Below, piece by piece: positions 14,172-16,637 of a DNA stretch of 16,637 nucleotides. This DNA comes from JBBSTY01 sp038235385 (GTDB lineage: Bacteria > Actinomycetota > Acidimicrobiia > Acidimicrobiales > Acidimicrobilacustridaceae). The translations under genes and the position numbers were made by a program. The stretch covers positions 1-16,637 of the forward strand of contig JBBSTY010000099.1 in assembly GCA_038235385.1 (NCBI GenBank). The letters run 5' to 3'. The notes beneath the pieces are model-generated. The model made no database searches and had not been told where the DNA came from. It saw only the letters and a program-made list of their open reading frames with translations. The first letter of the stretch is position 1, and the number at the start of each line of letters is the position of its first letter.

Positions 14172-15356
14172 TCAGTCGGATCGACGGGTCACGGTGGCCG
14201 CCAGCGCGAGGAGCTGGTGGTCGGTGCCCCGCCCGCCGATGAGCGACAACCCGACCGGGTACTCGGCCAGCCGCGCCGCAGGCACGGTCACCTGGGGGAG
14301 ACCGCCGAGATCGGCGATGGAGCTGAGGGTCTCGGCCCGCCGTCGGAACTCGGACAGCTCGTGCTCGGAGCTGTCGAGGAGCGGGGCGATCTCGGGGGTG
14401 GTGGGCAGCGCGAGGACGGTGGTCGAACCGAGCAGATCGCCGAGCTGGCGAGCGATCTGGTCCCTCGCCGCCCCGGCGCCGATCACCTGGTCGTCGGTGA
14501 GGGCGGCGGCCTGGTCGAAGCGCTGCTTCACATCGAGCGCGAGCGTGGGGTTGGTGGTCTCGAGCCACTCGCGGTGGCGCTCCCACGCCTCGCGCCCGTG
14601 GAGGGCGGCGATGTGCTGCGCCCATCGGTCCAGGCCCCCCTCGGCCAGCACCTCGACGTGGACCGGCTCGAGTTGCACGGCCAGGCGCTGCACCACCGGG
14701 AGCAGGGCGTCGACGACCGGGTCGTCGGCGAGGTCCCACACGTCGTCGGCGATGATGATGCGGTCGTGGGGTGCCCGGTCGCCAGGGTCGGAGCCGAGCA
14801 GGGTCGCGGCCACCTGCCACAGGACGATCCACTCACGGGCGAACCACCCCACGGTGTCGAACGACCGGGCCAGGCCCACCATGGCGTCGAGAGGGACGAC
14901 ATCGGGGGTGGGGCGAACGCCGTAGGTGCCGCACAACCCCGCGGGGACCAGCACCGACGCACCCGATCCGGCGGCCAGCGCGAAGTCGACGACGCCGGCG
15001 GCGGTCGCCGATGCCGACCCGCTCGACGGACCACCGGGCACCGAGTCAGGGGCGAGCGGGTTGGTCGGCGTCCCGTCGTGGGCGTTGATGCCCAGGAGGC
15101 CGAACGCCAGCTCGTCGGAGATGGTACGCCCCACGAGGTCGGCCCCGGCGTCGACGAGTCGTTCGATCACCGGCGCCGTGGCTCGGGCAGGTCGGTGGGT
15201 GCGCCGCCAGTCGGGGTTGCCGGCGCCGGTGACGTGACCGACGACGTCGAACACATCAGGCGCGGCGAACGTGAGTCCCGAGAGCGGGCCGCCGGCCGCG
15301 CCGGCGACGGTGGTGGGCTCACCCGGGACGAACGCGCCGGTCGGATCGTCGAGCAT
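14172..15356 (-). CDS. Amidase-signature family protein related to AMI1, probably catalytically inactive
   Basis: A 394-residue amidase-signature protein. Its N-terminal half follows plant AMI1 (indole-3-acetamide hydrolase) closely: GLTFAAPDVFDVVGHVTGAGNPDW (27-50), TAPVIERLVDAGADLVGRT (60-78), NAHDGTPTNP (91-100), VPGG (106-109), VPAGLCGTYGVRP (137-149) and RSFDTVGWFARE. The family triad is Lys, cis-Ser and nucleophile Ser. Here the Lys position (AVKD in AMI1) is Pro33, the cis-Ser position is Pro110 (GGPSSGS) and only the nucleophile Ser134 remains (GSGAS). Spacings 33-110-134 (77 and 24) equal those of AMI1 (36-113-137). The DTGGS oxyanion segment is also altered. It likely binds rather than hydrolyses an amide, or has another role. 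A TAGCCT element 7 bases before the ATG suggests a leaderless transcript; the propeller gene lies 36 bases upstream. Confidence 0.88.
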   Translation of the reverse strand: MLDDPTGAFVPGEPTTVAGAAGGPLSGLTFAAPDVFDVVGHVTGAGNPDWRRTHRPARATAPVIERLVDAGADLVGRTISDELAFGLLGINAHDGTPTNPLAPDSVPGGPSSGSASATAAGVVDFALAAGSGASVLVPAGLCGTYGVRPTPDVVPLDAMVGLARSFDTVGWFAREWIVLWQVAATLLGSDPGDRAPHDRIIIADDVWDLADDPVVDALLPVVQRLAVQLEPVHVEVLAEGGLDRWAQHIAALHGREAWERHREWLETTNPTLALDVKQRFDQAAALTDDQVIGAGAARDQIARQLGDLLGSTTVLALPTTPEIAPLLDSSEHELSEFRRRAETLSSIADLGGLPQVTVPAARLAEYPVGLSLIGGRGTDHQLLALAATVTRRSD

Positions 15357-15363
15357 CGCGTGC

Positions 15364-15369
15364 AGGCTA
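15364..15369 (-). promoter_or_regulatory. Putative -10 element of a leaderless promoter for the amidase-like gene
   Basis: TAGCCT on the minus strand fits TAnnnT and is 7 bases before ATG at 15356. No Shine-Dalgarno and no clear -35 are visible. Confidence 0.45.
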
Positions 15370-15392
15370 GGAGCGACCGGAGGATGGGCGCG

Positions 15393-16637
15393 TCACCCGG
15401 CGCCGTCGCCGAGCTGCTCCTCGGGGCGGACGATGGCCCAGACGTGGCCGTCGCGCGCCACGAGCACCAGGTGGCGTCGGGTGACCAGGGGTGCCCCGAC
15501 CGGCTCGAACAGCACCTCGGACACCGCGGCGATCGAACGGTGGCGGCGGTCGACGGTGAGCACCCGCCCCGCCGGATCGGCGAGGTAGGCGAAGCTGGGC
15601 GTGACCGCCGGTTCGGCGCAGACCCGCTGGGTGGCGACGCCCGCCTCCACCCGCCCGAACTCGTCGAGGATCAGCAGTCGGGCCGGCCCGGCCGCCGTGG
15701 CCAGCACCGACCGTCCGTCGGCGCCCAGGCCGCCGATGGCATCTCCCGCACCGAAGGTCGCCTCCACCGCGCCCGTCGACGCATCGAGGCGGACGAGCGA
15801 CCCCGCTGGGCCTCCGCCGGCCAGCCAGACCGAGAAGCCGACGATCCGAGGGGGGAGCAGCACCGGGTTCGGGACGTGGATGCGCCACCGATGACGTCCC
15901 GTCCGGACGTCGATCGCCTCGACGGTGCGCTGGCCGGACACGACGACGGCCAGGCCGTCGTCGACCGCCGGTGGTTGCGTCGCAGGTCCCTCGAGCTTCG
16001 TCGACCACGCGACCTCACCGGTCTCGGCCCGGACCGCGACCAGCCGCGCATCGGCGCGCCCGGCCAGGACGATGGGTCCCGTGCGGCCCGACTCGGCGGC
16101 GACGGCCGCGCCGGGAGCCGGTGGGCCGAACGGCAGGTCCCAGGTGATCTCCTGGCGGTCGAGGGCGACGCCGTGCATGACACCGTCGCCGGTCCACACC
16201 ACGGCGCGGTCGCCGGCCACCACCGGCGTCGCGGCGATCGGCGGTGAGAAGCCGAGCCGCCAGCGCTCGTGACCATCGTCCGCGGCGATGGCGACGAGCG
16301 CACGCTCGGAGGCGAGAACCAACTGGTCGGCGACGGCGACCGGTCGGCCGATGGCGCGATGGGGCCACCACCACACCACCTGGGCGCGCCGTGCGGTGGG
16401 TGGCCGGTCGCGCGCCGCGGCGCGCTCGGCCTCGTGACGCGTCGGATCGGGGAGCGACTCCTCGTCGGGTGGCGCGGGCGTCCACTGGTCGTCGGTGATG
16501 CCCTGCATCCACGCCGGGAAGGAGACCTCGCCGGAGAAGTCGCCCCGTCGTCCGTCCCATCCGGCGTCGCGCCGCCCGCCGTCGGCATCGGCCGCTCGAG
16601 GCGCGCGTATCCCCATGATGTCGTCGTAGCCCCGACG
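15393..16637 (-). CDS. PQQ-like beta-propeller repeat protein (open at the window edge)
   Basis: At least 407 residues are visible. From about residue 80 (counted from the ATG at 16616) the protein is built of roughly 40-residue four-strand repeats of the PQQ/WD-like type, for example LVAIAADDGHERWRL, LVAVRAETGEVAWSTKL, VEAIDVRTGRHRWRI and LVRLDASTGAVEATF: a strand, a D-x-x-T-G turn, then a Trp-containing strand. BamB-type scaffold proteins and sugar/alcohol quinoprotein dehydrogenases share the fold; no quinone or metal site can be claimed here. ATG 16616 has no Shine-Dalgarno and the frame stays open through RGYDDI to the window end, so the true start probably lies outside and any signal peptide is not visible. 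The N-terminal 75 residues are polar and low in complexity. The amidase-like gene follows 36 bases later on the same strand. Confidence 0.8.
   Translation of the reverse strand, partial: RRGYDDIMGIRAPRAADADGGRRDAGWDGRRGDFSGEVSFPAWMQGITDDQWTPAPPDEESLPDPTRHEAERAAARDRPPTARRAQVVWWWPHRAIGRPVAVADQLVLASERALVAIAADDGHERWRLGFSPPIAATPVVAGDRAVVWTGDGVMHGVALDRQEITWDLPFGPPAPGAAVAAESGRTGPIVLAGRADARLVAVRAETGEVAWSTKLEGPATQPPAVDDGLAVVVSGQRTVEAIDVRTGRHRWRIHVPNPVLLPPRIVGFSVWLAGGGPAGSLVRLDASTGAVEATFGAGDAIGGLGADGRSVLATAAGPARLLILDEFGRVEAGVATQRVCAEPAVTPSFAYLADPAGRVLTVDRRHRSIAAVSEVLFEPVGAPLVTRRHLVLVARDGHVWAIVRPEEQLGDGAG

Noticed and set aside
14217..16247. Plus-strand 676-codon open frame across the amidase-like and propeller genes
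   Set aside because: It crosses two genes with recognisable folds on the other strand and has only Arg/Gly/Asp-rich low-complexity sequence.

Overview
The window is GC-rich, almost fully coding DNA. Codon third positions are strongly G/C, GTG starts are common, and the gene set is typical of a high-GC actinobacterium: a FadD19-type acyl-CoA ligase, a WS/DGAT acyltransferase, HSL-family esterase, crotonase and leucine-type ABC transporters. An Acidimicrobiia- or Mycobacteriales-like host is my inference, since no rRNA or other marker gene is present. I see no rRNA, tRNA, CRISPR array, insertion sequence or phage gene, and no gene-free stretch longer than about 190 bases.

Region 1 (start to 5747, plus strand) reads as one operon. 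It holds the C-terminal part of a branched-chain-amino-acid-type (HAAT) substrate-binding protein, a single fused LivH-LivM permease, the LivG and LivF ATPases, a 137-residue two-helix membrane protein and a short-chain dehydrogenase resembling bacterial 3-alpha-hydroxysteroid dehydrogenase/carbonyl reductase. Genes overlap or lie within 16 bases of each other. A crotonase (5794-6609) follows, apparently from its own leaderless promoter, and ends near a strong hairpin.

Region 2 (6610-9476, plus strand) holds a membrane-anchored protein that is mostly one very long Glu/Arg/Ala coiled coil with an internal 78-bp DNA duplication, then a GyrI-like small-molecule-binding protein.

Region 3 (9477-14156) is a lipid block. 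On the minus strand a WS/DGAT-type acyltransferase is followed by a FadD19-like acyl-CoA synthetase, which has its own promoter overlapped by a site matching the KstR consensus TnnAACnnGTTnnA. Divergent from the acyltransferase is an HSL-type alpha/beta hydrolase with N-terminal membrane helices.

Region 4 (14157-16637, minus strand) holds a PQQ-like beta-propeller protein, open at the window edge, and an amidase-signature protein related to plant AMI1. In the latter two of the three catalytic residues, Lys and cis-Ser, are both replaced by Pro, so it looks like a pseudoenzyme.

Taken together, the HsdA-like dehydrogenase, FadD19-like ligase, KstR-like site, crotonase, acyltransferase and esterase suggest uptake and turnover of a hydrophobic, possibly steroid or fatty-acyl, substrate. 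That functional link is inference. The clearest unusual items are the proline-substituted amidase, the repeat-built coiled-coil protein, the fused permease with a long soluble tail, and a recurring leaderless promoter layout (a -10-like hexamer 6-7 bases before ATG, no Shine-Dalgarno) at four genes.
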